NCBI GenBank assembly: GCA_944373135.1 | Contig: CALWAM010000003.1 | Coordinates: 1 to 32,018, forward strand | Direction: 5' to 3' | Origin: an uncultured Bacilli bacterium | GTDB taxonomy: Bacteria; Bacillota_I; Bacilli_A; RF39; UBA660 | DNA: 32,018 nt | Shown: in pieces, positions 14,823 to 22,681 of the stretch | Numbering within the stretch: position 1 is the first letter of the stretch | Layout: every line of letters starts with the position of its first letter | Position numbers and translations under genes: made by a program | Notes under the pieces: model-generated | Databases searched by the model: none | The model's input: only the letters and a program-made list of their open reading frames with translations | What the model was told of the DNA's origin: nothing

Positions 14823-16733
14823 CTACTTTTGTATTTGATAATTGTCTTCTAAAGTGAATATTACATTCTCTTCTATCCATTCTTTTCTCGGTTCAGCTTT
14901 ATCACCCATTAAAATATTTACTCTCTTTTCAGCTAGTGAAGCATCTACAATATTAACTCTAATTAAGCTTCTTGTTTCAGGATTCATAGTTGTTTCCCAC
15001 AATTGATCAGGATTCATTTCACCAAGTCCTTTATATCTTTGAATAACAGCTTTACCACTATTATTTTTCTTAATTTCTTCTAATTCTTCATCACTCCATG
15101 CATAAAAGTGATTTTTACTATAGGTAATCTTATATAAAGGAGGTTTCGCTATATATAATTTACCAGCTTCAATTAAAGGCTTCATAAATCTATAAAAGAA
15201 AGTCAATAATAATATTTGAATATGAGCACCATCAACATCAGCATCTGTCATAATAATAACTTTATCATAATTACTATCTTCTACTACAAAATTAGATCCT
15301 ACACCAGCACCAATAGTATGAATCATCGTATTAATTTCTTCATTTTTTAATATATCATCCATACTAGCTTTTTCACTATTAAGGACCTTTCCTCTAAGAG
15401 GTAATATAGCTTGAAATTTTCTGTCTCTACCACCTTTAGCAGAACCACCAGCTGAATCTCCTTCAACTAAGAAAAGTTCATTAATTTTAGGATTTTTAGA
15501 ACTAGCTGGCGCTAATTTACTAGACAAATTCTTTTCTAACTTATTTTTATTTTTACCATTCCGTGCTTCTTCTCTTGCTTTTCTTGCTGCTTCTCTTGCT
15601 ACCTTACTCTTTAAGGCTTTATTTACAATATTTGTTGCTATTTCTTTATTTTCTTCTAAAAAGAATTTTAATTTTTCATAAACAACACTCTCCACCACAC
15701 TTCTGGCTTCAGGCGTCCCTAATTTTCCTTTTGTTTGTCCTTCAAATTGCAATAATTCTTCTGGTATTTTTAAATTAATAATCGCAGTTAATCCTTCTCT
15801 AACATCACTACCATCAAAATTACTATCTTTACTCTTTAATAAGTTATTTGATTTAGCATAATCATTGAAAGCTTTAGTTAGTCCAGTCTTAAAACCAACC
15901 TCATGAGTACCACCATCTATTGTTTTAACGTTATTAACAAATGATAAAATAGTTTCTTGATAAGTATCAGTATATTGCATTGCAATTTCAACTTCAATTT
16001 TTTGTTTAACACTATTATAATTAATTACTTTATGTAAAACATTTTTATTTTCATTAATATAATCTACAAAACTAGATAACCCATTCTCATAATGAAAAGT
16101 TGCTTCTTTATCATCAGCTTCATCTTTTACAATAACAGTCAAGCCACTAAGCAAAAAAGCACTTTCTTGCATTCTTTCACAAATAGTTGTGAAAGAAAAA
16201 TGACAATTTTTAAATATGTCAAAATCAGGCCAGAATGTAACCATAGTTCCAGTTTTATTAGTTTTACCAATCGCTTTTAAAGGACTATCTACTTTACCAC
16301 CATTTTTAAAACTAATCGTACTAATTTTACCATCACGATATATTGTTACTTCCATCTTTTTACTTAAAGCATTAACAACACTTGCACCTACGCCATGTAA
16401 ACCACCTGATACTTTATATCCAGCAGTTTCAAATTTTCCACCAGCATGCAAGACAGTATAAATAACTTCCGGAGTTGATTTACCAATTTTGTGCATTCCA
16501 ATAGGAACGCCACGACCAGAATCCTCTACAGTTATACTTTCATCTTTATTAATTGTTACTTTAATTAAATTTCCATAACCATTGATAACTTCATCAATTG
16601 AGTTATCTACAATTTCCCAAACAAGGTGATGCAGACCTCTTTTATCAGTTGAACCAATATACATACCAGGTCTTTTTCTTACTGCTTCTAATCCTTCTAA
16701 TACGGTTATTGAACTTTCATCATATTTTGCCAT
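14823..16733 (-). CDS. parE: DNA topoisomerase IV subunit B
   Basis: The 636-residue ATPase subunit has, in order, the GHKL ATP site (EIVDNSIDE, VEDSGRGVP, GGLHGVGASVVNALS), the transducer domain, and the TOPRIM domain (LVEGDSAGGSAKGGRDR and MTDADVDGAHI). The C-terminal part holds KGLGEMNPDQLWETTMNPE. The TOPRIM Glu and Asp residues bind magnesium. An upstream in-frame GTG at 16745 lies in the ribosome-binding site AAGGTGA, so the ATG at 16733 (MAKYDES) is chosen. It forms the tetramer with ParC, encoded directly downstream. The pairing with parC and the sequence of the QRDR region argue for ParE rather than GyrB. Confidence 0.94.
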   Translation of the reverse strand: MAKYDESSITVLEGLEAVRKRPGMYIGSTDKRGLHHLVWEIVDNSIDEVINGYGNLIKVTINKDESITVEDSGRGVPIGMHKIGKSTPEVIYTVLHAGGKFETAGYKVSGGLHGVGASVVNALSKKMEVTIYRDGKISTISFKNGGKVDSPLKAIGKTNKTGTMVTFWPDFDIFKNCHFSFTTICERMQESAFLLSGLTVIVKDEADDKEATFHYENGLSSFVDYINENKNVLHKVINYNSVKQKIEVEIAMQYTDTYQETILSFVNNVKTIDGGTHEVGFKTGLTKAFNDYAKSNNLLKSKDSNFDGSDVREGLTAIINLKIPEELLQFEGQTKGKLGTPEARSVVESVVYEKLKFFLEENKEIATNIVNKALKSKVAREAARKAREEARNGKNKNKLEKNLSSKLAPASSKNPKINELFLVEGDSAGGSAKGGRDRKFQAILPLRGKVLNSEKASMDDILKNEEINTMIHTIGAGVGSNFVVEDSNYDKVIIMTDADVDGAHIQILLLTFFYRFMKPLIEAGKLYIAKPPLYKITYSKNHFYAWSDEELEEIKKNNSGKAVIQRYKGLGEMNPDQLWETTMNPETRSLIRVNIVDASLAEKRVNILMGDKAEPRKEWIEENVIFTLEDNYQIQK

Positions 16734-16752
16734 ACTAATTTTCACCTTTTAA

Positions 16753-16781
16753 ATTGTACCAAAAAAAAAGCCCCAAAACAA
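16753..16781 (-). promoter_or_regulatory. parE-parC promoter nested in the upstream terminator
   Basis: TTGTTT (16781-16776), 17 bases, TACAAT (16758-16753), with TG one base before the -10. The -35 hexamer lies in the terminator loop and the spacer is the 3' arm and T tract. Transcription would start almost at the ribosome-binding site. Confidence 0.5.
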
Positions 16782-16789
16782 GGGACTTT
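16761..16789 (-). terminator. Terminator of the acidic membrane protein gene
   Basis: AAAGTCCC (16789-16782) pairs with GGGGCTTT (16774-16767) with one G-U pair, followed by a run of T. It stands seven bases after the stop at 16796. Confidence 0.85.
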
Positions 16790-16795
16790 ACAATT

Positions 16796-17602
16796 TTATC
16801 TTATTTTAAAAGTTTCATTTTCCATATTTTTAAAAGATGCAAACTGAATTTCTTGTGGTTCTTGCTCTTTCTTTTCTGGTAAATCATCAATACTAGGAGA
16901 TAACTCTGGCATTTCTATATCAACAACTTTTAACTTAGGTTCCTCTTCAACTTTATTTACTTTAGGCGTTACATTAACACTACTAAATTGTTCATTTTCT
17001 TTAAACATAGTGTAATTATCATTAACAGGCTTTAGCGACGCCGTAGGCGCATCACTAGCCATATCTAATAAAGAGTCAACACTAAGTTCAGAATTACTAT
17101 TTCTCGAACCATCGAAAACTGGTTCTTCATTCACAACTAAATTACTACCTTCATCATCGCTTTTTAATGAATCTTCTAATGAAGCAGCTAGAGCATTAAA
17201 ATCAATATTCATTGTTGGTTCAGAATCAACCGTTTCATGGACATCTTTAAAATTAAAGTCAGCCGTTTTAAATTCATCTTCTTTTTCATCTTCCCTAATA
17301 ATCTTTATTTCATCATCTTTGTCATCTGATTCCTTTGCAACTTCTTTATTAACCTCTAAAGCTGTATGTGGTTCAGTTTCTTTAAATGCGAAATTATCAT
17401 TATATTCATTACTCTCTAATACTTTAACACTTTCATCTTTTTCGGTAGATTTCTTAGCATCTCTTAACGCTAAAATTAATACTAATATAAATAATGAAGC
17501 TAAAATAACAATGACTGTTATTAAGCCAACACCAAAATATTCATTCATATAAAGTTTTTGTATAAATTCATTATTAACAAAGAATTCTCTAACTTGTGAC
17601 AT
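16796..17602 (-). CDS. Acidic single-pass membrane protein of unknown function
   Basis: A 268-residue protein I do not recognise. After about 20 residues there is one hydrophobic segment (about 24-46, FGVGLITVIVILASLFILVL), then a short basic stretch (RDAKK), which places the remaining 220 residues in the cytosol. That part is strongly acidic, low in hydrophobic residues and probably disordered, with short recurring pieces such as DFNALAASLEDSL and ELSVDSLLDMASD that could bind partners. TTG at 17614 is in frame, but GGTGGGG stands properly before the ATG at 17602, which I use. It has its own promoter and terminator and sits between yneF and parE. A scaffold or adaptor role at the membrane would fit, but nothing proves it. 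Confidence 0.75.
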   Translation of the reverse strand: MSQVREFFVNNEFIQKLYMNEYFGVGLITVIVILASLFILVLILALRDAKKSTEKDESVKVLESNEYNDNFAFKETEPHTALEVNKEVAKESDDKDDEIKIIREDEKEDEFKTADFNFKDVHETVDSEPTMNIDFNALAASLEDSLKSDDEGSNLVVNEEPVFDGSRNSNSELSVDSLLDMASDAPTASLKPVNDNYTMFKENEQFSSVNVTPKVNKVEEEPKLKVVDIEMPELSPSIDDLPEKKEQEPQEIQFASFKNMENETFKIR

Positions 17603-17635
17603 AAGCCCCACCAACCTTATCCTCTTTACTCTATT

Positions 17636-17664
17636 AATGTATCATAATAAATTATATAAATCAA
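17636..17664 (-). promoter_or_regulatory. Promoter of the acidic membrane protein gene
   Basis: TTGATT (17664-17659), 17 bases, TACATT (17641-17636), with TG one base upstream of the -10. Confidence 0.65.
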
Positions 17665-17689
17665 GTATATATTTATGCATTTTTATTAA

Positions 17690-17718
17690 AATAAAAAACA
17701 AGATTACATATATCTTGT
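17690..17718 (-). terminator. Terminator of the tkt-sirA-yneF unit
   Basis: ACAAGAT (17718-17712) pairs with ATCTTGT (17704-17698) around a seven-base loop, then a T-rich tract. The 5' arm encodes part of the end of YneF and the stop codon begins in the hairpin. Confidence 0.8.
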
Positions 17719-17913
17719 CATTTGATTCATAACTTGTCTAACTTGTTTTTGACTAGGTTTCCTTCCCATACTAGACATCATTACTTCAATCATCTTTTCA
17801 TTTATAGGTGGATTTTTCTTTAATTCTTTTTGCATTATATGACGAGCACCAAAAAAACCAATTACAAGCCCAATTATAATTCCACCTAATACATATAAAA
17901 TATCTATAAGCAT
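17704..17913 (-). CDS. yneF: UPF0154 membrane protein YneF
   Basis: This short protein (69 residues from the ATG at 17913) has one N-terminal membrane segment (ILYVLGGIIIGLVIGFFGAR). It then carries the family signature KKNPPINEKMIEVMMSSMGRK, with the conserved PSQKQVRQVMNQM near the end. The molecular role of the family is unknown. Two earlier in-frame ATGs (17919 and 17916 region) stand too close to AAGGAG; the third ATG has normal spacing. The order tkt-sirA-yneF is the same as in B. subtilis. Confidence 0.9.
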   Translation of the reverse strand: MLIDILYVLGGIIIGLVIGFFGARHIMQKELKKNPPINEKMIEVMMSSMGRKPSQKQVRQVMNQMTRYM

Positions 17914-17958
17914 AATCATTCTCCTTTTCTTATTTTGATTGTACTAAATATTTATTTT

Positions 17959-18372
17959 TTATGCAAGAGACGATAACCAAAAATAATCTTTATTTTTGAA
18001 ATCACAAACGAAATAATTAGTTTTCTCCGTTAAATCTTTTAAAAAAGAAGGATAACTTGTCGTTGTTTCTAACATCATATAAGCTTTATTCACAATTAAT
18101 TTTGTTTTCTCATCATTATAATAATTATAAATCATATGTAAATTATTAAACTTAGTATAAAATTGATTATTACGATATAGATTAAATAAATAAATATTAA
18201 GTTCTAATTTATCAATTGGTATAGCTACCCTTTCAAATATCGACAGTCCCAAATTAAAATCTTTTTTATCTAAATAATATAATTCTTCTAAAGTTTTATA
18301 TAAATTATATGGTAATTTTTTTGTTAAAATTGCAAATTCTTTATTAATCTTAAAAATATAAAATTTTCTCAC
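17959..18372 (-). CDS. sirA: SirA-like sporulation inhibitor of DNA replication
   Basis: A 137-residue protein with low similarity to Bacillus SirA but the right pattern: RKFYIFKINKEFA at the N-terminus (SirA has a Tyr-rich Y-x-Y-L-I-x-E-E-F-A), and a C-terminal NYFVCDFKNKDYFWLSS like SirA's F-L-A-M-D-F-x-x-x-x-Y-G-W-L. SirA binds domain I of DnaA and stops new rounds of replication at the onset of sporulation. The position between tkt and yneF is exactly that of sirA (yneE) in B. subtilis, and this supports the weak sequence match. TTG at 18384 is in frame, but GGTGATT before the GTG at 18372 makes that the likely start. Assignment rests on synteny plus pattern. Confidence 0.78.
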   Translation of the reverse strand: MRKFYIFKINKEFAILTKKLPYNLYKTLEELYYLDKKDFNLGLSIFERVAIPIDKLELNIYLFNLYRNNQFYTKFNNLHMIYNYYNDEKTKLIVNKAYMMLETTTSYPSFLKDLTEKTNYFVCDFKNKDYFWLSSLA

Positions 18373-18424
18373 TATAATCACCAATATGAGAATACTATAT
18401 CAAAAGCAAAAAAAATGTCGAAAA

Positions 18425-20398
18425 TTAAAATATTTTCAAACATTTTTCTAAAATCTTAGCTTCAGTAAATCCAAAATAATCTAAAACTTGATCTTTATGG
18501 CCACTTAACCCAAAACGATCTAAACAAATCATTTTATCTTCTGTAGTAAAATCTCCCCAAGAATAATGACTTCCTGCTTCAATCACTACCACCTTAACAT
18601 TATCTGGAATAACACTTTTTTGATATTCCAAATTTTGTTTTTTAAAAAGTTCAATAGAAACCATGCTTACTAACCTAACATTTTTTCCTCTAACTTTTAA
18701 ATCATCAATAACTTTTGCTGCTAAATTTACTTCACTACCAGTAGCAATTATTACCCCATCACATGGTTTTTCTTCTCCGATAACATAACCGCCGAATTTT
18801 ACTTTAGTCGCATCACTGCCCTTAATAATTGGCAATTCATTTTTAGAAATCACGAGTGCTACTGGGTCATTATTATTTAAGATATTCTCCCACGAACCAA
18901 TAACTTCATTTATATCAGCCGGACGATAAACAACTAAATTAGGAATTGACCTAAGCATTAATAACTGTTCAATCGGTTGATGAGTCGGCCCATCCTCTCC
19001 TACAGCAATCGAATCATGAGTAAAAATATAAATAGCTGGAACTTTCATTAATGCTGCTAATCTAATAGATGGTAACTGATAATTAGAAAAACTTAAAAAA
19101 GTACTACAATATGCTCTTAAATTTAATAAAGATAATCCATTTGTGATTGCTGCCATCGCATGTTCACGTACACCGTAATAAATATTTCTACCACCATAAT
19201 TATTTCTTGAAAAATCATCTTCTTTTACTAAATTAGTTTTACATGAAGATCCTAAATCTGCACTTCCTCCCAATATAAATGGTGTACGGCTAGCAATTAT
19301 ATTCATAATTTTAGAATTAGATTCTCGTAATTCTTCTACATAATTATCGGCAATTTTAAAATTATCACTTCTAAAATTTAAAGAAATATCTCCATTATCA
19401 AAAAAAGTAATTAATCTTTGAATTTCTGACAATTCGGTTTTTTTAACTTCACTATAATATTCATACCATAATTTATATTTTTTACTTACGCGATCATTAA
19501 TTATCTTTCTAAAATTATCAATATCTTCTTCTATAACTTCTAATCGCTTAGTATCGATCTTCATCATTCTTCTTAAATTATCTAAATCATCCTTAGATAG
19601 CGGACTACCATGGACAATATTAGTCCCTTGATTAAAACTTCCTTTACCTATTATAGTCTTAATTTCAATTATAGATGGTTTATTGGTCACTCTTTTAGCT
19701 CTTGTTATCGCTTTATTAATAGCTAAAACATCGTCCCCATCTTTAACATACTCTACATGCCAGTTACAAGCATCAAATCTTTTTAAAAGATCTTCTTTAA
19801 CACTTTTACTTTTTTTGCCATCTAAAGTAACATCATTAGAATCATATAAAACAATAAGTTTGCCTAATCCATACAAACCAGCAATTGAAGCGGCTTCATA
19901 ACTTATACCTTCCATTAAATCGCCATCGCCACACAAAACATAAGTATAATAATCAATTAACTTTTGATTTTTTATTTCTTTAGATACTAAATTAGCTAAA
20001 TATCTTTCTCCCATTGCTATACCAACTGCGGTAGCTAATCCTTGCCCAAGAGGACCTGTTGTTACATCAACTCCTGGTGTAATACCGTATTCTGGATGAC
20101 CTGGAGTTTTAGAATTAATACTTCTAAAATGTGCTATATCTTCTAAATCAATATCATAACCGGCTGCATAAAGTGTTGCATATAACAAGGCTGAGCCATG
20201 TCCTGCAGAGAGAATAAATCGATCACGATTAAACCAATTTGGATTTTGAGGATTAATATTTAAATGATTAGCAAATAAAGTATACATAATTGGAGCTGCC
20301 CCCAGCACAATTCCTGGATGCCCACTTTTGGCATTACTAATCATATCAACCCCAAGCAATTTAATAGTATTAATAATATTTTTTACGTTATCATTCAT
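18425..20398 (-). CDS. tkt: Transketolase
   Basis: The 657-residue enzyme moves two-carbon units between sugar phosphates in the non-oxidative pentose phosphate pathway, using thiamine diphosphate and magnesium. Visible motifs are SGHPGIVLGAAP, PGHPE, TGPLGQGLATAVG, the ThDP-binding CGDGDLMEG, and YGVREHAMAA with the Glu that activates the cofactor, plus THDSIAVGEDGPTHQPIEQL. Length is normal. An in-frame ATG further upstream (20434) would add 12 residues, but AAAGGGG before the ATG at 20398 and the family's usual N-terminus support the shorter form. It is followed by sirA and yneF. Confidence 0.95.
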   Translation of the reverse strand: MNDNVKNIINTIKLLGVDMISNAKSGHPGIVLGAAPIMYTLFANHLNINPQNPNWFNRDRFILSAGHGSALLYATLYAAGYDIDLEDIAHFRSINSKTPGHPEYGITPGVDVTTGPLGQGLATAVGIAMGERYLANLVSKEIKNQKLIDYYTYVLCGDGDLMEGISYEAASIAGLYGLGKLIVLYDSNDVTLDGKKSKSVKEDLLKRFDACNWHVEYVKDGDDVLAINKAITRAKRVTNKPSIIEIKTIIGKGSFNQGTNIVHGSPLSKDDLDNLRRMMKIDTKRLEVIEEDIDNFRKIINDRVSKKYKLWYEYYSEVKKTELSEIQRLITFFDNGDISLNFRSDNFKIADNYVEELRESNSKIMNIIASRTPFILGGSADLGSSCKTNLVKEDDFSRNNYGGRNIYYGVREHAMAAITNGLSLLNLRAYCSTFLSFSNYQLPSIRLAALMKVPAIYIFTHDSIAVGEDGPTHQPIEQLLMLRSIPNLVVYRPADINEVIGSWENILNNNDPVALVISKNELPIIKGSDATKVKFGGYVIGEEKPCDGVIIATGSEVNLAAKVIDDLKVRGKNVRLVSMVSIELFKKQNLEYQKSVIPDNVKVVVIEAGSHYSWGDFTTEDKMICLDRFGLSGHKDQVLDYFGFTEAKILEKCLKIF

Positions 20399-20422
20399 AA
20401 ATAAAGCCCCTTTACTATAATT

Positions 20423-20431
20423 AGTATAACA
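20423..20431 (-). promoter_or_regulatory. Extended -10 promoter of tkt
   Basis: TGTTATACT on the minus strand, about 25 bases before the tkt start, matches TG-N-TATAAT with one change. There is no clear -35. It lies just after the stop of the 49-residue membrane peptide, so tkt can be expressed without SOS induction, while read-through from the SOS promoter is also possible. Confidence 0.45.
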
Positions 20432-20454
20432 CACCTACTTTATTTTTACTACCT

Positions 20455-20604
20455 TTATTCATGAACACTTATATTATTATAAATGTAATTACCTCCTTCC
20501 ATATTATTTAAATATTTATAACGATAATTAACACATAAAATAATTATTATAATCACACTACAAAATAACAATCCTTCCATATTATTTTTAATAACTTCTT
20601 TCAT
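20455..20604 (-). CDS. 49-residue membrane peptide, LexA-controlled, at the yneA position
   Basis: The frame runs from ATG at 20604 to TAA at 20455, with GAGGTGAC five bases before the start. The peptide has a basic N-terminus (MKEVIKNN), one membrane segment (about residues 11-25, GLLFCSVIIIIILCV) and a short Tyr/Asn-rich tail; MEG(G) occurs twice. Its promoter is TTGACA-17-TAAAAT with a LexA box (CGAACAAATGTTTT) filling the spacer, so strong SOS control is expected. In B. subtilis the gene divergent from lexA and before tkt is yneA, an SOS cell-division inhibitor with one membrane segment and a LysM domain; S. aureus has SosA there. This peptide lacks LysM and is half as long. I infer a minimal SOS division inhibitor; that function is not shown by sequence similarity. 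Confidence 0.78.
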   Translation of the reverse strand: MKEVIKNNMEGLLFCSVIIIIILCVNYRYKYLNNMEGGNYIYNNISVHE

Positions 20605-20624
20605 AGTTAGTCACCTCAGTTATC

Positions 20625-20653
20625 ATTTTAATAAAAACATTTGTTCGTGTCAA
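20625..20653 (-). promoter_or_regulatory. SOS promoter of the 49-residue membrane peptide
   Basis: TTGACA (20653-20648), 17 bases, TAAAAT (20630-20625). The 17-base spacer begins with the complete LexA-type box. Start of transcription is expected near 20618. Confidence 0.88.
20634..20647. promoter_or_regulatory. LexA box 1
   Basis: CGAACAAATGTTTT on the minus strand, against the Bacillus LexA consensus CGAAC-N4-GTTCG: the first half is perfect and the second has two changes. It lies between the -35 and -10 of the membrane peptide promoter, where bound LexA would block RNA polymerase. Confidence 0.85.
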
Positions 20654-20661
20654 TTATCATT

Positions 20662-20675
20662 TGAACAAATGTTTG
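20662..20675. promoter_or_regulatory. LexA box 2
   Basis: TGAACAAATGTTTG, near-palindromic, with one change per half from the Bacillus consensus. It is centred 28 bp from box 1 and overlaps the -35 regions of both possible lexA promoters, consistent with autoregulation. Confidence 0.85.
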
Positions 20676-20701
20676 ACTTTTTTACATTTTTTTGTTAAAC
20701 T
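20673..20701 (+). promoter_or_regulatory. lexA promoter
   Basis: TTGACT (20673-20678), 17 bases, TAAACT (20696-20701). An alternative, TTGAAC (20661-20666) with TACATT (20683-20688) and a 16-base spacer, leaves a longer leader and may be the real one. LexA box 2 overlaps the -35 in either case. Confidence 0.6.
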
Positions 20702-20719
20702 TAACTTGGAGGTTAAATC

Positions 20720-21340
20720 ATGGAAGGTAAAATCACAAAACGGCAAATGGAAGTTTTAAATTACATCAAAAAATATATTGTTAAACACGGTTATCCCCCT
20801 GCTATTAGAGAAATAGGTGCAGAATTAGGTTTATCAAGTCCGGCAACAGTTCATACCCATCTACAAAAACTAGAAACTGCTGGATTAATCAGAAAAACAA
20901 ACTCTAAATTTCGGACGATTGAAGTTATCGGTCCTAATGAGTATTTAGAAACTAAAGAAAACATTGTAAAAGTACCGTTATTAGGAAAAATAACGGCGGG
21001 AAGTCCTATTGAAGCTATTGAAAATCCTGATGAATACTTTGATTTACCAGCTTCATTAATTCCCAATAAAGAAACAATATTTACCCTTAAAGTTAGTGGC
21101 GAAAGTATGATTAACGCCGGTATTTATGATGGCGATATCGTTATTGTACAAAAACAACATAATGCCCGAAATGGTGAAATAGTTGTTGCAATGAATGATA
21201 ATAACGAAGTAACCTTAAAAAGATTTTATAAAGAAAAAGATCATATTCGCTTACAACCCGAAAATGATACAATGGCTCCTATTATTCTTGCCAATTGTAC
21301 AATACTAGGAAAAGCTATTGGTTTATATCGAAAATTATAA
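20720..21340 (+). CDS. lexA: LexA, SOS-response repressor
   Basis: The 206-residue protein has an N-terminal winged helix (residues 1-65, with LGLSSPATVHTHLQKLE as recognition region) and a C-terminal S24 peptidase domain. The self-cleavage site is Ala93-Gly94 in ITAGSP; the catalytic Ser129 is in SGESM and Lys167 in EVTLKRF. RecA filaments stimulate self-cleavage after DNA damage and the regulon is released. GGAGG stands seven bases before the ATG. The gene is divergent from the 49-residue membrane peptide, and each promoter has its own LexA box. Confidence 0.96.
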   Translation: MEGKITKRQMEVLNYIKKYIVKHGYPPAIREIGAELGLSSPATVHTHLQKLETAGLIRKTNSKFRTIEVIGPNEYLETKENIVKVPLLGKITAGSPIEAIENPDEYFDLPASLIPNKETIFTLKVSGESMINAGIYDGDIVIVQKQHNARNGEIVVAMNDNNEVTLKRFYKEKDHIRLQPENDTMAPIILANCTILGKAIGLYRKL

Positions 21341-21368
21341 AAAAGTTTACATAATTGTAAACTTTTTT
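21339..21368. terminator. Shared bidirectional terminator of lexA and obg
   Basis: AAAAAAGTTTAC (21339-21350) pairs with GTAAACTTTTTT (21357-21368). Both strands end in T runs. It touches both stop codons, so the two convergent genes share one hairpin with no spare sequence. Confidence 0.88.
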
Positions 21369-22642
21369 TAATCTTTAAATACAAAAACGTAATCCAAAAT
21401 TTGAACTTCATCGCCGCGCTTAGCTCCAGCCTTTTCTAATTCATCCTCTACACCCATACCTCTTAATTTTCGGGCAAATCTCATTACTGATTCATCTTCT
21501 TCAAACCTAGTCATCATAAATAACTTTTCAATTTCTTTTCCTTTAATAACCCAAACACCATTATCATTTGTAATAGTATATGGCTTTTCCTTTTTAAATT
21601 TATAAAAAACATGATCTTCTGTGACTTCTTCGTCATATAAAGGTTCATTTTTAATTTCATCTAATACGTCAGCAATCATAAATAAAGCTTCATTAACATT
21701 CTCGTTATTTAAAGCACTAATACCAATAATAGGCAAATTAGGATATTTCTTTTTAAATTTTTTTAAATTTTCTAACGCATTTGGTAAATCCATTTTATTA
21801 GCTATAATAATTTCTTTTTTCTTAGCTAATTTTTCACTATAATTTTCAATTTCTTTTCTAATTATTTCGTAATCGTTTATTGGATTTCGTCCCTCAAAAG
21901 CTCCCATATCTATGACATGAGCAATAACTCTTGTTCGCATAGCATGTTTCAAAAACTTATGGCCAAGTCCTGCGCCTTCACTAGCATTTTCAATTAAGCC
22001 TGGTAAATCTGCCATAACAAAACTACGATGATCTTTTAATTTTACTACTCCTAAATTAGGATTTAAAGTTGTAAAATGATAAGCAGCTATTTTAGGTTTG
22101 CTAGAACTAATAAGAGCTAACAAAGTACTTTTACCAACACTAGGCATACCTACTAAACCAACATCTGCTAAAACTTTTAATTCACACTTTATAATTCTTT
22201 CTTCTCCTGGCTCCCCTTTTTCACTTATTTTAGGAGCAGGATTCTCATGAGTAGCAAAAGCTTTATTACCTCTTCCCCCACGTCCTCCATGAGCCACTAC
22301 AAATTGTTCTTTATCTTTTATTAAATCAACAATAACTAAATTAGTATCTAAATCTATTAAAGTTGTTCCCTCTGGTACTTTTATAATAACGTCTGTTGCA
22401 TTTTTACCATTTCGATCGCTTCCCTTACCATTTTCTCCTTTTTCAGCCTTAACAATTTTTTGATATCTTAAATCTATTAATGTTTTAAGACCTTTATCAA
22501 CTTCAAAAATAATATCAGCGCCTTTACCACCATTACCACCATCAGGCCCCATCATTGGCCGACATTTTTCTCTTCTAAATGAAGTACATCCATCTCCACC
22601 TTTACCAGCAATTAATTTAATAGTAGTCTCATCTATAAACAT
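21368..22642 (-). CDS. obg: GTPase Obg
   Basis: The 424-residue protein shows all three Obg domains. The Gly-rich N-terminal Obg fold covers residues 1-157 (AGKGGDGCTSFRREK, GPDGGNGGKGAD). The GTPase domain has GMPSVGKSTL (G1), DLPGLIENASEGAGLG (G3 and switch II) and NKMDLP (G4). The C-terminal OCT domain covers about 345-424. Obg binds the 50S ribosome and acts in its assembly and in stress signalling; in Bacillus it is encoded with sporulation genes and is needed to start sporulation. GAGGTGAATTCTT precedes the ATG. It does not share a transcript with lexA, which is convergent. Confidence 0.95.
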   Translation of the reverse strand: MFIDETTIKLIAGKGGDGCTSFRREKCRPMMGPDGGNGGKGADIIFEVDKGLKTLIDLRYQKIVKAEKGENGKGSDRNGKNATDVIIKVPEGTTLIDLDTNLVIVDLIKDKEQFVVAHGGRGGRGNKAFATHENPAPKISEKGEPGEERIIKCELKVLADVGLVGMPSVGKSTLLALISSSKPKIAAYHFTTLNPNLGVVKLKDHRSFVMADLPGLIENASEGAGLGHKFLKHAMRTRVIAHVIDMGAFEGRNPINDYEIIRKEIENYSEKLAKKKEIIIANKMDLPNALENLKKFKKKYPNLPIIGISALNNENVNEALFMIADVLDEIKNEPLYDEEVTEDHVFYKFKKEKPYTITNDNGVWVIKGKEIEKLFMMTRFEEDESVMRFARKLRGMGVEDELEKAGAKRGDEVQILDYVFVFKD

Positions 22643-22681
22643 AAGAATTCACCTCTTTGTTATCTTATCATATAATAATCA

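Noticed and set aside
15563-15778. Plus-strand frame of mostly Leu inside parE
   Set aside because: It lies opposite a conserved region of parE, has no ribosome-binding site and is explained by Lys/Glu/Arg codons on the other strand.
12309-16733. gyrA-gyrB instead of parC-parE
   Set aside because: No GyrA box was seen in the C-terminal domain, and the Ser-Asp pair and RYTEARL context fit Gram-positive ParC better.
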